A stretch of 64,000 bases of DNA from Rhodanobacter denitrificans (GTDB taxonomy: Bacteria > Pseudomonadota > Gammaproteobacteria > Xanthomonadales > Rhodanobacteraceae). The notes beneath the pieces were generated by a model. It was not told where the DNA came from, searched no databases, and saw nothing but the letters and a program-made list of their open reading frames with translations. Below are positions 14,005-24,214 of the stretch, in pieces. The translations under genes were made by a program, and so were the position numbers. The stretch lies in contig NC_020541.1 in the NCBI RefSeq assembly GCF_000230695.2, positions 1,302,001 to 1,366,000 of the forward strand, in the 5' to 3' direction. Each line of letters starts with the position of its first letter. Within the stretch, counting starts at the first letter, position 1.

Positions 14005-15198
14005 ATGAGCAAAGACATCGTCCTCGCCTTTTCCGGCGGCCTCGACACCAGTTTCTGCGTGCCCTATCTGCAGGAGCGCGGCTGGGCCGTGCATACCGTG
14101 TTTGCCGATACCGGTGGCGTGGATGCCGCGGAGCGCGCCTTCATCGAAGGGCGCGCGCAGGAGCTGGGCGTGGCCAGCCACGTCACCGTGGATGGCGGTC
14201 CGGCGATCTGGGCGGACTTCGTCAAGCCGTTCGTGTGGGCGGGCGAGGGCTACCAGGGCCAGTACCCGCTGCTGGTGTCCGACCGCTACCTGATCGTCGA
14301 AGCCGCGCTGAAGCGCGCCGCCGAACTCGGCACGAAGGCGATCGCGCATGGCTGCACCGGCATGGGCAACGACCAGGTGCGCTTCGACCTGGCGGTGAAG
14401 GCGCTGGGCGACTACCAGATCGTGGCGCCGATCCGCGAGATCCAGAAGGAACACACGCAGACGCGCGCCTACGAACAGAAGTTCCTGGAAGAGCGAGGCT
14501 TCGGCGTGCGCGCCAAGCAGCAGGCGTACACCATCAACGAGAACCTGCTCGGCCTGACCATGTCCGGCGGCGAGATCGACCAGTGGCAGGTGCCCGGCGC
14601 CGGCGCGGTGGGCTGGTGCAAGCCGCGCGCCGAATGGCCGTCCAAACCGCTGCGGGTGAAGATCGGCTTCATCAACGGCGAGGCGGTGACGCTGGACGGC
14701 GAGGCGATGGCCGGGCACACCATGCTGGCGAAGCTCAACGGCCTGTTCGCGCAATACGGCGTGGGTCGCGGCCTCTACACCGGCGACACCACCATCGGCC
14801 TCAAGGGCCGCATCATCTTCGAGGCGCCGGGTCTGACCGCGCTGCTCGCCGCGCACCGCGCGCTGGAAGAAGCGGTGCTCAGCAAGCAGCAGAACCGCTT
14901 CAAGCCGGATGTCGCGCGCAAGTGGGTGGAGCTGGTCTACGAGGGCTTCTTCCACGATCCGCTGAAGACCGATCTGGAGGCGTTCCTGGCGTCCAGCCAG
15001 TCCACCGTCAACGGCACGGTGACGCTGGAAACGAACGGCGGCAGTGTCGGCGCGGTGGCGGTGGAGTCGAAGCACATCCTCAATGCCAAGGGCGCCACCT
15101 ACGCGCAGTCGGCCGACTGGGGCGTGGAAGAAGCCGAGGGCTTCATCAAACTGTTCGGCATGAGCAGCACGCTGTGGGCCGAGGTCAATCGCGGATGA
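14005..15198 (+). CDS. argG: argininosuccinate synthase
   Basis: This 397-residue ATP pyrophosphatase joins citrulline and aspartate. The P-loop-like ATP motif is [13 protein letters not shown] near the N-terminus; other family blocks are [14 protein letters not shown] and the [20 protein letters not shown] [13 protein letters not shown]. It has the length and divergent sequence of the Xanthomonadales/Bacteroidetes branch. It is coupled to argE by an ATGA overlap. Confidence 0.95.
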   Translation: MSKDIVLAFSGGLDTSFCVPYLQERGWAVHTVFADTGGVDAAERAFIEGRAQELGVASHVTVDGGPAIWADFVKPFVWAGEGYQGQYPLLVSDRYLIVEAALKRAAELGTKAIAHGCTGMGNDQVRFDLAVKALGDYQIVAPIREIQKEHTQTRAYEQKFLEERGFGVRAKQQAYTINENLLGLTMSGGEIDQWQVPGAGAVGWCKPRAEWPSKPLRVKIGFINGEAVTLDGEAMAGHTMLAKLNGLFAQYGVGRGLYTGDTTIGLKGRIIFEAPGLTALLAAHRALEEAVLSKQQNRFKPDVARKWVELVYEGFFHDPLKTDLEAFLASSQSTVNGTVTLETNGGSVGAVAVESKHILNAKGATYAQSADWGVEEAEGFIKLFGMSSTLWAEVNRG

Positions 15199-16328
15199 GC
15201 GCACTGCTCGATGCCACGTTGAAACATCTGGCGGCGCTGGTCGGCTTCGACACGCGCAATCCGCCGCGCACGATCGACACCGGTGGCATCTTCGACTACC
15301 TGCGCGCGCAACTGCCCGGCTTCGAGGTGACGGTGACCGACTTCGGCGCCGGCGCGGTAGCCCTGCACGCGGTGCGCGGCCAGCCGAAGGTCCTGTTCAA
15401 CGTGCACTTGGACACCGTGCCGGACTCGCCGGCCTGGACCGCCGACCCGCACACGCTGCGGGTCACTGCCGATCGCGCGATCGGCCTGGGTGCGTGCGAC
15501 ATCAAGGGGGCGGCGGCGGCGTTGCTGGCGGTGGCGAAGGCCAGCGACGGCGATCTGGCGCTGCTGTTCACGACCGACGAGGAGGCCAACGATGCGCGCT
15601 GCATCGCCGGCTTCCTGCGCGAACCGCATGCCTACGACGCGGTGATCGTGGCCGAGCCCACGAAGGGCGAGGCGGTGCTGGCGCATCGCGGCATCCAGTC
15701 GGTGCTGATGCGCTTTGCCGGGCTAGCCGGGCATGCGTCGGGCGAGCAGCAGCCCGGCGACAGCGCGCTGCACCAGGCCGTGCGTTGGGGCAGCGCCGCG
15801 CTGGATTTCGTCGCGGCACAGTCGCACGAACGTTTCGGCGGGCTCACCGGCCTGCGTTTCAACATCGGCCGCATCGAGGGCGGCATCAAGGCGAACATGA
15901 TCGCGCCGACGGCGGAAGTGCGCTTCGGCTTTCGCGCCTTGCCCACGATGAATCCGGATCACCTGCTGATCCGTTTGCGCAATCTGGTGGAACCGCAGCC
16001 GGTGGAGTTCGTCGAGACTTTTCGTGGCGCCTCGCTGCCGGCCGGCGATACCGCCAGCGCCGAGGCGAACCGGCTGGTCGCGCGCGACCTCGCCGACGAG
16101 CTGGGCATCCCGGTCGGCAACGCGGTGGACTTCTGGACCGAAGCCGCGCTGTTCTCTGCCGCTGGCTGCACCGCCTTCGTCTACGGCCCCGGCGACATCG
16201 CGCAGGCGCACAGCGCCGACGAGTGGGTCGCGCTGGACCAGCTCGAACGCTATGCGCAAACGGTTTATCGAATCATTGAAAAGTCCGGCCAGGGACGGCC
16301 GGTTTTTGACTCTGGCGTTCACGGATGA
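15195..16328 (+). CDS. argE: acetylcitrulline/acetylornithine deacetylase (M20 family)
   Basis: This zinc-dependent M20 deacetylase of 377 residues shows metal and catalytic blocks [29 protein letters not shown] and VAEPTKGE, and the dimerisation-domain region [10 protein letters not shown]. Given the acetylornithine carbamoyltransferase upstream, the natural substrate is expected to be acetylcitrulline, as shown for Xanthomonas. The last 14 or so codons (from KSGQGRPV) fall within the repeat element at 16278-16333, so the tail appears to come from the repeat rather than the ancestral enzyme. Confidence 0.9.
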   Translation: MSALLDATLKHLAALVGFDTRNPPRTIDTGGIFDYLRAQLPGFEVTVTDFGAGAVALHAVRGQPKVLFNVHLDTVPDSPAWTADPHTLRVTADRAIGLGACDIKGAAAALLAVAKASDGDLALLFTTDEEANDARCIAGFLREPHAYDAVIVAEPTKGEAVLAHRGIQSVLMRFAGLAGHASGEQQPGDSALHQAVRWGSAALDFVAAQSHERFGGLTGLRFNIGRIEGGIKANMIAPTAEVRFGFRALPTMNPDHLLIRLRNLVEPQPVEFVETFRGASLPAGDTASAEANRLVARDLADELGIPVGNAVDFWTEAALFSAAGCTAFVYGPGDIAQAHSADEWVALDQLERYAQTVYRIIEKSGQGRPVFDSGVHG

Positions 16329-16333
16329 ACGCA
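16278..16333. repeat. interspersed double-hairpin element (copy 2) at the argE/argB junction
   Basis: The first hairpin is CCGGCC AGGGAC GGCCGG (16285-16302) followed by five T. The second is GCGTTCA CGGA TGAACGC (16315-16332). Base-by-base it aligns with the minus strand of 1022-1077. In the plus-strand mRNA both loops expose GGA. It encodes the argE tail and creates the ATGA at the argE stop. Confidence 0.75.
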
Positions 16334-16345
16334 CTGGAAAACACA

Positions 16346-17665
16346 ATGGACACGGCTAAGCACAACACCCGCAAGACCATCGTGCGCCTGCTCTCCAGCA
16401 TGGGCAGCGCGAAGGAAATCCAGCAGTACCTGAAGCGCTTCTCCGAGCTGGACGCCAAGCGCTTCGCCGTGGTCAAGGTCGGCGGTGCCGTGCTGCGCGA
16501 CGAGCTGGCCGATCTGGCCTCGTCGCTGACCTTCCTGCAGCAGGTGGGGTTGACCCCGATCGTGCTGCACGGCGCCGGCCCGCAACTCGACGAGGAGCTG
16601 GCTGCCGCCGGCATCGTGAAGCAGACCGTGGGTGGCCTGCGCGTGACCTCGCCGAAGGCGCTGGGTATCGTGCGGCGCGTGTTCATGCAGCAGAACCTGA
16701 AGCTGGTCGAGGCGCTGCAGTCGATGGACACCCGCGCCACCGCCGTGCCCTCGGGCGTGTTCATGGCCAGTTACCTCGACCGCGAGACCCTGGGGCTGGT
16801 CGGCAAGGTGGAGAGCATCAACCTGGCGCCGATCGAGGCCAGCCTGCACGCGAATTCGATCCCGGTGATCGCCAGTCTGGGCGAGACCGATGAGGGGCAG
16901 ATCCTCAACGTCAACGCCGATGTCGCCGCCAACGAACTGGTGCGCGCACTGCAACCGTACAAGATCGTGTTCCTCACCGGCACCGGCGGCCTGCTCGACG
17001 GCGAGGGCAAGGTGATCGACTCGATCAACCTCAGTACCGAGTTCGAGCAGCTGATGGCGCAGCCGTGGATCAATGGCGGCATGCGGTTGAAGATCGAGCA
17101 GATCGCCGACCTGCTGGCCGACCTGCCGCTGACCTCGTCGGTGTCGATCACCCGACCGTCCGAACTGGCCAAGGAACTGTTCACCCACAAGGGTTCGGGC
17201 ACCCTGGTGCGGCGTGGCGAGAAGGTGCTGCGCTTCGATTCCTGGGAAGGCGTGGACCGCGCGCGCATGCGCGGGCTGATCGAATCCAGCTTCGGCCGCA
17301 CCCTGGTGCCGGATTATTTCGAGCGCACGAAACCGTTCCGCATCTACGTCAGCGAGAACTACCGCGCCGCGATGATCCTCACCATGGAAGGTGACCTGCC
17401 GTACCTGGACAAGTTCGCCGTGCTCGACGACGCGCAGGGCGAAGGCCTGGGCCGCGCAGTGTGGCAGGTGATGCGCGAGGAAAACCCGCAGCTGTTCTGG
17501 CGCTCGCGTCACCGCAACCCGGTCAACATCTTCTACTACGCCGAGTCGGACGGCTGCATCAAGCAGCCGCGCTGGAAGGTGTTCTGGTACGGCATCGACG
17601 AGCTCGACACGATTTCCCGCTGCGTGGCGCATTGCGCGCAACGCCAGCCGACACTGGTGGATTGA
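16346..17665 (+). CDS. argB: fused N-acetylglutamate kinase/synthase
   Basis: This 439-residue bifunctional NAGS-K is of the type known from Xanthomonas and Xylella. Residues to about 285 are an amino-acid-kinase domain ([52 protein letters not shown]). The C-terminal part is the vertebrate-like GNAT synthase domain ([41 protein letters not shown]). It thus supplies both first steps of arginine synthesis. TGGA eight bases before the ATG at 16346 supports this start; ATG 16325, which overlaps the argE stop, lies within repeat-derived sequence. Arginine feedback inhibition is typical of the family. Confidence 0.94.
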   Translation: MDTAKHNTRKTIVRLLSSMGSAKEIQQYLKRFSELDAKRFAVVKVGGAVLRDELADLASSLTFLQQVGLTPIVLHGAGPQLDEELAAAGIVKQTVGGLRVTSPKALGIVRRVFMQQNLKLVEALQSMDTRATAVPSGVFMASYLDRETLGLVGKVESINLAPIEASLHANSIPVIASLGETDEGQILNVNADVAANELVRALQPYKIVFLTGTGGLLDGEGKVIDSINLSTEFEQLMAQPWINGGMRLKIEQIADLLADLPLTSSVSITRPSELAKELFTHKGSGTLVRRGEKVLRFDSWEGVDRARMRGLIESSFGRTLVPDYFERTKPFRIYVSENYRAAMILTMEGDLPYLDKFAVLDDAQGEGLGRAVWQVMREENPQLFWRSRHRNPVNIFYYAESDGCIKQPRWKVFWYGIDELDTISRCVAHCAQRQPTLVD

Positions 17666-17668
17666 GCC

Positions 17669-18622
17669 ATGCACACGAACAGGAAAACGGTAGGCATCGT
17701 CGGCGCGCGCGGCCATACCGGCATGGAACTGATCCGCCTGATCGCGGCGCATCCGGTGCTGCAACTGGCCTTCGTTTCCTCGCGCGAACTGGACGGCCAA
17801 CGCGTGGCCGATCACGTCGACGGTTTCGCCGACGAACTGCGCTATGCCAGCCTGGACCCGGCCGCGGTGGCGGCGCAGGGCGCCGACGTGGTGATCCTGG
17901 CGCTGCCCAACGGCAAGGCGGCGCCGTTCGTCGAGGCGATCGACGCGGCGAAGCCGGACACGTTGATCCTCGACCTTTCCGCCGACTACCGCTTCGACCC
18001 GTCGTGGTACTACGGCCTGCCGGAACTCACCCGCGGGCAGTGGCGGGGCGAGAAGCGCATCAGCAACCCCGGCTGTTACGCCACCGCGATGCAGCTGTCG
18101 ATCGCGCCGCTGAGGGACCTGCTGGCTGCGCCGCCGGTGTGCTTCGGCGTCTCCGGTTATTCCGGCGCCGGCACCACGCCGTCGGACAAGAACGACCCGG
18201 AGAAGCTGCGCGACAACCTGATGCCCTACGCGCTCACCGGCCACATGCACGAGAAGGAAGCCTCGTTCCGGCTCGGCGTGCCGGTGGAATTCATGCCGCA
18301 CGTGGCGCCGCACTTCCGCGGGCTCACCGTCACCACCAACCTGTATCTGACCCGCCCGCTGAAACGCGAGGACGTGCTGCAGCGTTTTCATGCCGCCTAC
18401 GACGGCGAGAAGCTGGCCATCGTGACCGACGAGGCGCCGTGGGTCAGCCGCATCGCGCACCGCCACCATGCCGAGGTCGGCGGCTTCGCCGTATCGGCCG
18501 ACGGCAAGCGCGTGGTGATCGTGGCCACGCTGGACAACCTGCTGAAGGGCGCCGCCACCCAGGCGATGCAGAACATCAACCGCGCGATCGGCGTGGACGA
18601 GTACACCGCGATTCCGCTCTAG
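17669..18622 (+). CDS. argC: N-acetyl-gamma-glutamyl-phosphate reductase
   Basis: This 317-residue NADPH-dependent reductase carries out the third step of arginine synthesis. The Rossmann motif is [18 protein letters not shown], the catalytic Cys lies in [14 protein letters not shown], and the C-terminal domain has [14 protein letters not shown] and [17 protein letters not shown]. It starts three bases after argB with tight operon spacing. It is of the short type, about 315 residues, known from Xanthomonadales. Confidence 0.96.
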   Translation: MHTNRKTVGIVGARGHTGMELIRLIAAHPVLQLAFVSSRELDGQRVADHVDGFADELRYASLDPAAVAAQGADVVILALPNGKAAPFVEAIDAAKPDTLILDLSADYRFDPSWYYGLPELTRGQWRGEKRISNPGCYATAMQLSIAPLRDLLAAPPVCFGVSGYSGAGTTPSDKNDPEKLRDNLMPYALTGHMHEKEASFRLGVPVEFMPHVAPHFRGLTVTTNLYLTRPLKREDVLQRFHAAYDGEKLAIVTDEAPWVSRIAHRHHAEVGGFAVSADGKRVVIVATLDNLLKGAATQAMQNINRAIGVDEYTAIPL

Positions 18623-18641
18623 CCGATTTCAGGACACCACC

Positions 18642-19937
18642 ATGACCCAACCCCTCTGGCAAAAAGCCGGCATCCAGATCGACGCGAAGATCATGCGGTT
18701 CCTCGCCGGCGACGACGTGCTGCTGGATCGCGAGTTCTTCCTGCACGACATCACCGCCAGCAAGGCGCACGTGGAAGGGCTGGCCAACATCGGCGTGGTC
18801 AGCACCGACGAAGCCGCCGCGCTGAAGCGCGAGCTGGATGCGCTGGCCGAAGATTTCACGAGCGGCGCCTTTTTGCTGGACGAGCGCTACGAGGACGGCC
18901 ATTCGGCGATCGAGGCCCGCCTCACCGAACGCCTTGGCGACGCCGGCCGCCGCGTGCACACCGGGCGCAGCCGCAACGACCAGATCCTGGTCGCCACCCG
19001 GCTGTGGCTGAAGGACAAGCTGGCCGCGCTGGAGGCGCATTGCCGCGCGATCGCCGAGGCCTGCCTTGAGCGCGCGTCGCAAGAAGCCGTGCCGATGCCC
19101 GGCTACACACACCTGCAGCGCGCGGTGGTCTCGTCCACCGCGATGTGGTTCGCCGGCTTCGCCGAGGGCTTCATCGACAACGTGCTGCGCGCGCGCCAGA
19201 CGATGACGCTGATCGACGCGAATCCGCTCGGCACCGCCGCCGGCTACGGCGTGAACATGAAGCTCGACCGCGAGCACACCACCCGGGCGCTCGGCTTCGC
19301 GCGCATGCAGATCTCGCCGATCTACGCCCAGCTGTCGCGCGGCAAGTTCGAGATGGCCGTGCTGGAGGCGATCGGCGGCGCGCTGCTCGACCTGCGCCGG
19401 CTGGCGTGGGACCTGTCGCTGTTCACCACCGCCGAATTCAACTTCGTCAGGCTGCCGGCCGAGTACACCACCGGCAGCTCGATCATGCCGAACAAGCGCA
19501 ACCCCGACGTGATCGAACTGCTGCGCGCCAGCTATGCCAGCGTGGCGGCCGCGCGCACCGAGATCGAGCAGCTGCTGTCGCTGCCGTCCGGCTACCAGCG
19601 CGACCTGCAGTTCTCCAAGGGTTCGCTGTTCCACGGCGTGCGCCACGGCCTGGGCGCACTGGAGCTGGTGCCCGACCTGCTGGCACGGCTTGAGTGGAAC
19701 GCGGGCGCCATGCGCGCCGCGATCGAGCCGGCGATGTACGCCACCGACGTGGCGATCGAACAGGCGGCCGCCGGCGTGCCGTTCCGCGATGCGTATCGCG
19801 CGGCGGCGGAAACCGCGGCATCGGCGGGGCAGGGGCGCACGCCCGAAGGCAGCCTCGCCGCGCGCGTCTCGCCGGGCGCCGGCAACGACTTGCGACTGGA
19901 TGAATTGCGCGTTCGTCTGCGCGAACTCGACGGCTGA
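18642..19937 (+). CDS. argH: argininosuccinate lyase
   Basis: This 431-residue member of the fumarase/aspartase superfamily splits argininosuccinate into arginine and fumarate. The signature [19 protein letters not shown] is complete with its catalytic Ser loop; [13 protein letters not shown] and [12 protein letters not shown] are the other active-site segments. It lies 19 bases behind argC. The C-terminal segment [18 protein letters not shown] is family-like. Confidence 0.96.
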   Translation: MTQPLWQKAGIQIDAKIMRFLAGDDVLLDREFFLHDITASKAHVEGLANIGVVSTDEAAALKRELDALAEDFTSGAFLLDERYEDGHSAIEARLTERLGDAGRRVHTGRSRNDQILVATRLWLKDKLAALEAHCRAIAEACLERASQEAVPMPGYTHLQRAVVSSTAMWFAGFAEGFIDNVLRARQTMTLIDANPLGTAAGYGVNMKLDREHTTRALGFARMQISPIYAQLSRGKFEMAVLEAIGGALLDLRRLAWDLSLFTTAEFNFVRLPAEYTTGSSIMPNKRNPDVIELLRASYASVAAARTEIEQLLSLPSGYQRDLQFSKGSLFHGVRHGLGALELVPDLLARLEWNAGAMRAAIEPAMYATDVAIEQAAAGVPFRDAYRAAAETAASAGQGRTPEGSLAARVSPGAGNDLRLDELRVRLRELDG

Positions 19938-19950
19938 GAGGCCTCAGGGC

Positions 19951-21138
19951 ATGGCGATGATCGACACGAAGAAAGTGCGCGACGTTTTGCCCGAACAGGT
20001 GTTGCCCAGCTGGCGCCGTGCCGTTCTCAAGGTCGGCAGCAACCTGCTCGCCGCCGATGGCGGCGGCCTCACCCCGCGCCATGCCAAGGCGCTGGCCGCC
20101 TTCATCGCCGCCAGCCACGCCGATGGCCGCGAGGTGGTGCTGGTGTCCTCCGGCGCGGTGGCGGCCGGGCGCGCGCTGCTGCGCCAGCATGCGCGCGGCA
20201 GCAGCGGCCTCGCCGCGCGGCAGGCGCTGGCCGCGCTGGGCCAGGCGCCGATGATCGCGCTGTGGCAGTCGCTGTCCGCGCGGCCGGTGGCGCAGGTGCT
20301 GCTGACCCACGACGACCTGCGCAACCGCCGCCGCTACCTCAACGCGCGCGCCACCTTGCGCGAGCTGCTGCAGCTCGGCGTGCTGCCGGTGGTCAACGAG
20401 AACGACACCGTCTCGGTGGACGAACTGAAGCTCGGCGACAACGACAACCTCGCCGCCATCGTGGCCGCGCTGGTCGATGCCGACCTGCTGCTGATCGCCT
20501 CCGACGTCGATGCGCTGTACAGCGCCGACCCGCGGCGCGATCCCGCGGCCGTGCCGATCGCGCAGGTCGCCGCGCTGACCCCGGAGATCGTCGCCATGGC
20601 CGGCGACAGCGGCAGCGCGGCCGGCACCGGCGGCATGCGCACCAAGCTGCAGGCGGCGGCGAAGGCTGCCGCCGCCGGCATCCCCACGGCCTTGTTCAGC
20701 GGGCGCGAGGCGGCCACCGTGCAGGCGCTGCAACGCGGGCGACTGCGCGGTACGCTGATCGCCGCGGCTTCCACGCGATTGCAGGCGCGCAAATACTGGC
20801 TGCGCCACGCACCCGCCGCGCCGGGCCGCATTCGTATCGACGCTGGTGCGGTGAAGGCGCTGGCCGGCGGGCGCGTCTCGCTGCTGCCGGGCGGCGTGCT
20901 CGGCGCCGACGGCGAGTTCCACCGCGGCGACCTGGTCGAGATCGTCGACGCGGACGGTGCCGCGGTCGCGCGCGGACTCAGCCAGTACGGTGCCGCCGAG
21001 GTGCGCCGGCTGGCCGGCCGGCACAGCCGCGAGATCGACGACGTGCTCGGCTACAGCTACGGCGACGAGGTGGTGCACCGCGACGACCTCGTCGGCATGA
21101 ACCGCCCGGTCGCGTCCGGGCAGGAGGTCAACGCATGA
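19951..21138 (+). CDS. proB: glutamate 5-kinase
   Basis: This 395-residue kinase carries out the first step of proline synthesis. The N-terminal amino-acid-kinase domain has [33 protein letters not shown] and [19 protein letters not shown]; a C-terminal PUA domain (residues about 290-380) follows. It starts 13 bases behind argH, joining proline genes to the arginine block as in other Xanthomonadales, and overlaps proA by ATGA. An alternative ATG at 19957 would shorten it by two residues. Proline feedback inhibition is expected for the PUA-bearing type. Confidence 0.94.
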   Translation: MAMIDTKKVRDVLPEQVLPSWRRAVLKVGSNLLAADGGGLTPRHAKALAAFIAASHADGREVVLVSSGAVAAGRALLRQHARGSSGLAARQALAALGQAPMIALWQSLSARPVAQVLLTHDDLRNRRRYLNARATLRELLQLGVLPVVNENDTVSVDELKLGDNDNLAAIVAALVDADLLLIASDVDALYSADPRRDPAAVPIAQVAALTPEIVAMAGDSGSAAGTGGMRTKLQAAAKAAAAGIPTALFSGREAATVQALQRGRLRGTLIAAASTRLQARKYWLRHAPAAPGRIRIDAGAVKALAGGRVSLLPGGVLGADGEFHRGDLVEIVDADGAAVARGLSQYGAAEVRRLAGRHSREIDDVLGYSYGDEVVHRDDLVGMNRPVASGQEVNA

Positions 21139-22397
21139 GCACGATCCGCGAACAGGCACTGGCTTGCCGCGACGCCGCCCGGGTCGTGGCGGCGCTGGGC
21201 AGCGAGGCGAAGCGTGCGCTGCTGCGCGACATGGCCGCGGCGCTGGAAGCGCAGTCCGCCGCGGTGCTGGCCGCCAACGCCGAGGACATGCGCCAGGTCG
21301 CGGCGAAAGGCGTGCAAGGCGCCATGCTCGACCGGCTGCGGCTGGACGAAGCGCGCGTGGCCGGCATCGCCGGCGCGCTGCGCGAGGTGGCCGAGCTGCC
21401 CGATCCGGTCGGCGTGACGACCCGCCGCGAGACGCGGCCGAATGGCCTGTCGGTCGAGCGCGTGCGCATCCCGCTCGGCGTGATCGCGATGATCTACGAG
21501 GCGCGCCCCAACGTCACCGCCGACGCCGCGGCGCTGTGCCTGATGGCCGGCAACGCGGTGATCCTGCGCGGCGGCTCCGAGGCGATCCACTCCAACCTCG
21601 CCATCGCCGCGGCGTTGCACACCGCGCTGCGCGCGCACGGCGTGCCCGAGGCGGCGGTGACGGTGCTGCAGGATCTCAGCCGCGAGGCAATGGTCGAGCT
21701 GCTGCAACTCGTCGACATCGTCGACCTGGCCATCCCGCGCGGCGGCGAAGGCCTGATCCGCTTCGTCGCCGAACACGCGCGCGTGCCGGTGATCAAGCAC
21801 TACAAGGGCGTCTGCCACCTGTACGTGGACCGCGCCGCCGACCTCGAGCTGGCGTTGAACCTGCTGATCGACGGCAAGACCTCGCGCCCCGGCGTGTGCA
21901 ACGCGCTGGAGACGCTGCTGGTGCATCGCGATGTGGCCGATGCGTTCCTGCCACGCGCCACGCAGGCACTGCGTGAGCGCGGCGTCGAACTGCGCGGCGA
22001 CGAACGCAGCCGCGCCCTGGTGCCCGACATGCACGCAGCCACGGAAGATGACTACGCCGCCGAATTCCTCGACCTGATCCTCGCCGTGCGCGTGGTTGAC
22101 GACCTCGACGACGCCATCGCCCACATCCGCCGCTACGGCTCCGACCACACCGAAGTCATCGCCACCGCCGACCAAGCCGCCGCGCGACGCTTCGTGCAGG
22201 CGATCCGCTCCGCCGTGGTGATGGTCAACGCCTCCTCGCGCTTCAGCGACGGCGGCGAACTCGGCCTCGGCGCCGAGATCGGCATCTCCACCACGAGACT
22301 GCATGCCTACGGCCCGATGGGCGCCGAGGCGCTTACGGTGGAGCGGTTTGTGGTGCGCGGGGTGGGGCAGGTGAGGCATCCGCCAAGCCGGGTCTGA
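21135..22397 (+). CDS. proA: gamma-glutamyl phosphate reductase
   Basis: This 420-residue aldehyde-dehydrogenase-superfamily enzyme makes glutamate 5-semialdehyde in the second proline step. Key blocks are [36 protein letters not shown] and [17 protein letters not shown] with the catalytic Cys, and [25 protein letters not shown] precedes the ATG. It is the last gene of the arg-pro block; no clear terminator is seen before the next gene, 165 bases on. Confidence 0.96.
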   Translation: MSTIREQALACRDAARVVAALGSEAKRALLRDMAAALEAQSAAVLAANAEDMRQVAAKGVQGAMLDRLRLDEARVAGIAGALREVAELPDPVGVTTRRETRPNGLSVERVRIPLGVIAMIYEARPNVTADAAALCLMAGNAVILRGGSEAIHSNLAIAAALHTALRAHGVPEAAVTVLQDLSREAMVELLQLVDIVDLAIPRGGEGLIRFVAEHARVPVIKHYKGVCHLYVDRAADLELALNLLIDGKTSRPGVCNALETLLVHRDVADAFLPRATQALRERGVELRGDERSRALVPDMHAATEDDYAAEFLDLILAVRVVDDLDDAIAHIRRYGSDHTEVIATADQAAARRFVQAIRSAVVMVNASSRFSDGGELGLGAEIGISTTRLHAYGPMGAEALTVERFVVRGVGQVRHPPSRV

Positions 22398-22562
22398 GAG
22401 CCCGTTCAAGATTTCCAGGTACCCCGCGCCGGCATCGGTGCTGGCTCGAGTCGCTATCGTGTCGCCGGTGCGTGCGCGATTTCTTGCGCAATGCCCATGT
22501 CTTTGCATTCGTGAGCGCGGGCTACAATCCGACCCTGATACTCCTGAAGGCAGCAGTCGTCG

Positions 22563-23276
22563 ATGACACGTGCAGACCAGGAACCCGCCGTGCGCTGCCG
22601 CGGCCTGACCAAACACTATGGTTCGGGCAACGAGCGCGTGGATGCGTTGCGCGGCGTCGACCTCGATGTGCGCATCGGGGAATTGCTGATGTTGGTGGGG
22701 CCGTCGGGATGCGGCAAGACCACCCTGATCTCGATCATCACGGCGATCCTCGACCAGGATGAGGGCACCTGCGAAGTGCTGGGCCGCGATATCGGCCGCA
22801 TGACGGAGAGCGAGCGAACGCGCTTTCGCGGCGGGGCCGTCGGTTTCGTCTTCCAGGCCTTCAACCTGCTGCCTGCGCTCACCGCGGCGGAGAACGTGTC
22901 GGTACCCCTGCTGGTGTCGGGCGTGGCGCGTGAGGTAGCCGAGAAGCGTGCCAGGTCCGTGCTCGAAGAGGTCGGATTGGGAGCACGGGCCGACGCGCTG
23001 CCGCGCAAGCTCAGCGGCGGACAGCAGCAGCGCGTCGCCATCGGGCGTGCCCTGGTGCACGATCCGAAGCTGGTGGTGTGCGACGAGCCGACCAGCAACC
23101 TCGATGCGAAGACGGGACACGAGATGATGGACATTCTGCGCGGCGTGGCTCGTGCGTCCGGTCGGACGCTCATCGTGGTCACGCACGACAACCGGATCTT
23201 CAGTTACGCCGACCGCATCGCACGCATGGAGGACGGGCGGATCGTCGAGGTTGGGCGGCAGGGGGCGCCATCGTGA
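22563..23276 (+). CDS. ABC transporter ATP-binding protein (LolD/MacB/DevA type)
   Basis: This 237-residue ATPase has Walker A GPSGCGKTT, Q-loop FVFQAFNLLPALT, signature LSGGQQQRVAIGRAL, Walker B LVVCDEPTSNLD and switch His VVTHDNRI. The class powers MacB/FtsX-type mechanotransmission exporters. It starts the three-gene unit ATPase-membrane fusion protein-permease and its stop shares one base with the next ATG. Upstream, TACAAT at 22523-22528 is a reasonable -10 but has no well-spaced -35. Confidence 0.93.
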   Translation: MTRADQEPAVRCRGLTKHYGSGNERVDALRGVDLDVRIGELLMLVGPSGCGKTTLISIITAILDQDEGTCEVLGRDIGRMTESERTRFRGGAVGFVFQAFNLLPALTAAENVSVPLLVSGVAREVAEKRARSVLEEVGLGARADALPRKLSGGQQQRVAIGRALVHDPKLVVCDEPTSNLDAKTGHEMMDILRGVARASGRTLIVVTHDNRIFSYADRIARMEDGRIVEVGRQGAPS

Positions 23277-24214
23277 TGACGCCGTTCGAGAAGCGGTTAT
23301 ACCTGCTGGCTGGCCTGGCGCTGGCAGGGGTGGTCATCGCCGTGGCGGTGGTCTTCCGCTCCGGCGATTCGGCCGAGGTGACGACCGCGGCGCCAGCAGT
23401 CGAGAAGGTGCCCTTTGACGACTACGTCGTCGGCACCGGCATCACCGAAACCGGCCTGGGCAATGTCTCGATCGGCACCGCGGTTCCCGGCGTGGTGAGC
23501 ACGATCGACGTGAGGCCGGGCGACGAGGTGAAAGCGGGTGCCCCGCTCTTCAGCATCGATGACCGTGACCTGCAGGCGCGACTCGGCGTCGCCAAGGCCA
23601 ATGTCCGGCTGGCCCAGGCGGCGCTGGCGAAGCCCGCGCACCGGCTGGATTACCTTACGCGCCTGCAGCACATCGACAAAGCCGCCCTCAGCGTCGAGGC
23701 GCTGACCAATGCGAAGGACGACATGGAGGCGGCCGCTTCGGCGGTGGAGACGGCTTCGGCGACCGAGCGGCAGATCGAGGTCGACATCGGGCGCGCAGTA
23801 GTCCATGCCCCCATCGCCGGACGCATCCTGCAGGTCAACGTGCGGGTAGGCGAGTTCGCGCCGGCGGGCGAGGTGGCCAAGCCACTGGTGCTGATCGGCG
23901 ACGACAGGCGCATGTATCTGCGCGTGGACATCGACGAGAACGATGCCTGGCGCGTTCGTCCGCATACGCGGGCGCGCGCGTTCGTGCGCGGCAATCCCCA
24001 GCTGTCCATTCCGCTGCGCTTCGAATACATCGAGCCGTACGTCACCCCCAAGACCTCGCTGACGGGGCTGAGTACGGAGCGCACGGACGTCCGCGTGCTG
24101 CAGGTGATCTATAGCTTCGAGCGCGGCACACTGCCGGTGTACCTCGGACAGCAGATGGATGCCTTCATCGAGGTACCGGCCGCGCCGGGAAAACCGGCGG
24201 CCGGACAGCGCTGA
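23276..24214 (+). CDS. HlyD-type periplasmic adaptor (membrane fusion protein)
   Basis: This 312-residue protein has one N-terminal membrane anchor (about residues 8-29) and a biotinyl-lipoyl half-motif region GVVSTIDVRPGDEVKAG. A short alpha-hairpin follows (about residues 105-160), then ATERQIEVDIGRAVVHAPIAG and the second half-motif VNVRVGEFAPAGE. This is the DevB/MacA-like adaptor class, which links the inner-membrane pump to an outer-membrane channel. No TolC gene is in the window. It overlaps both neighbours by one base, so all three are co-translated. Confidence 0.9.
   Translation: MTPFEKRLYLLAGLALAGVVIAVAVVFRSGDSAEVTTAAPAVEKVPFDDYVVGTGITETGLGNVSIGTAVPGVVSTIDVRPGDEVKAGAPLFSIDDRDLQARLGVAKANVRLAQAALAKPAHRLDYLTRLQHIDKAALSVEALTNAKDDMEAAASAVETASATERQIEVDIGRAVVHAPIAGRILQVNVRVGEFAPAGEVAKPLVLIGDDRRMYLRVDIDENDAWRVRPHTRARAFVRGNPQLSIPLRFEYIEPYVTPKTSLTGLSTERTDVRVLQVIYSFERGTLPVYLGQQMDAFIEVPAAPGKPAAGQR

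Noticed and set aside
22503..22528. A sigma-70 promoter TTGCAT...TACAAT before the ABC exporter.
   Set aside because: The -10 is good but the spacing is only 14 bases, so the pair was not listed as a promoter.
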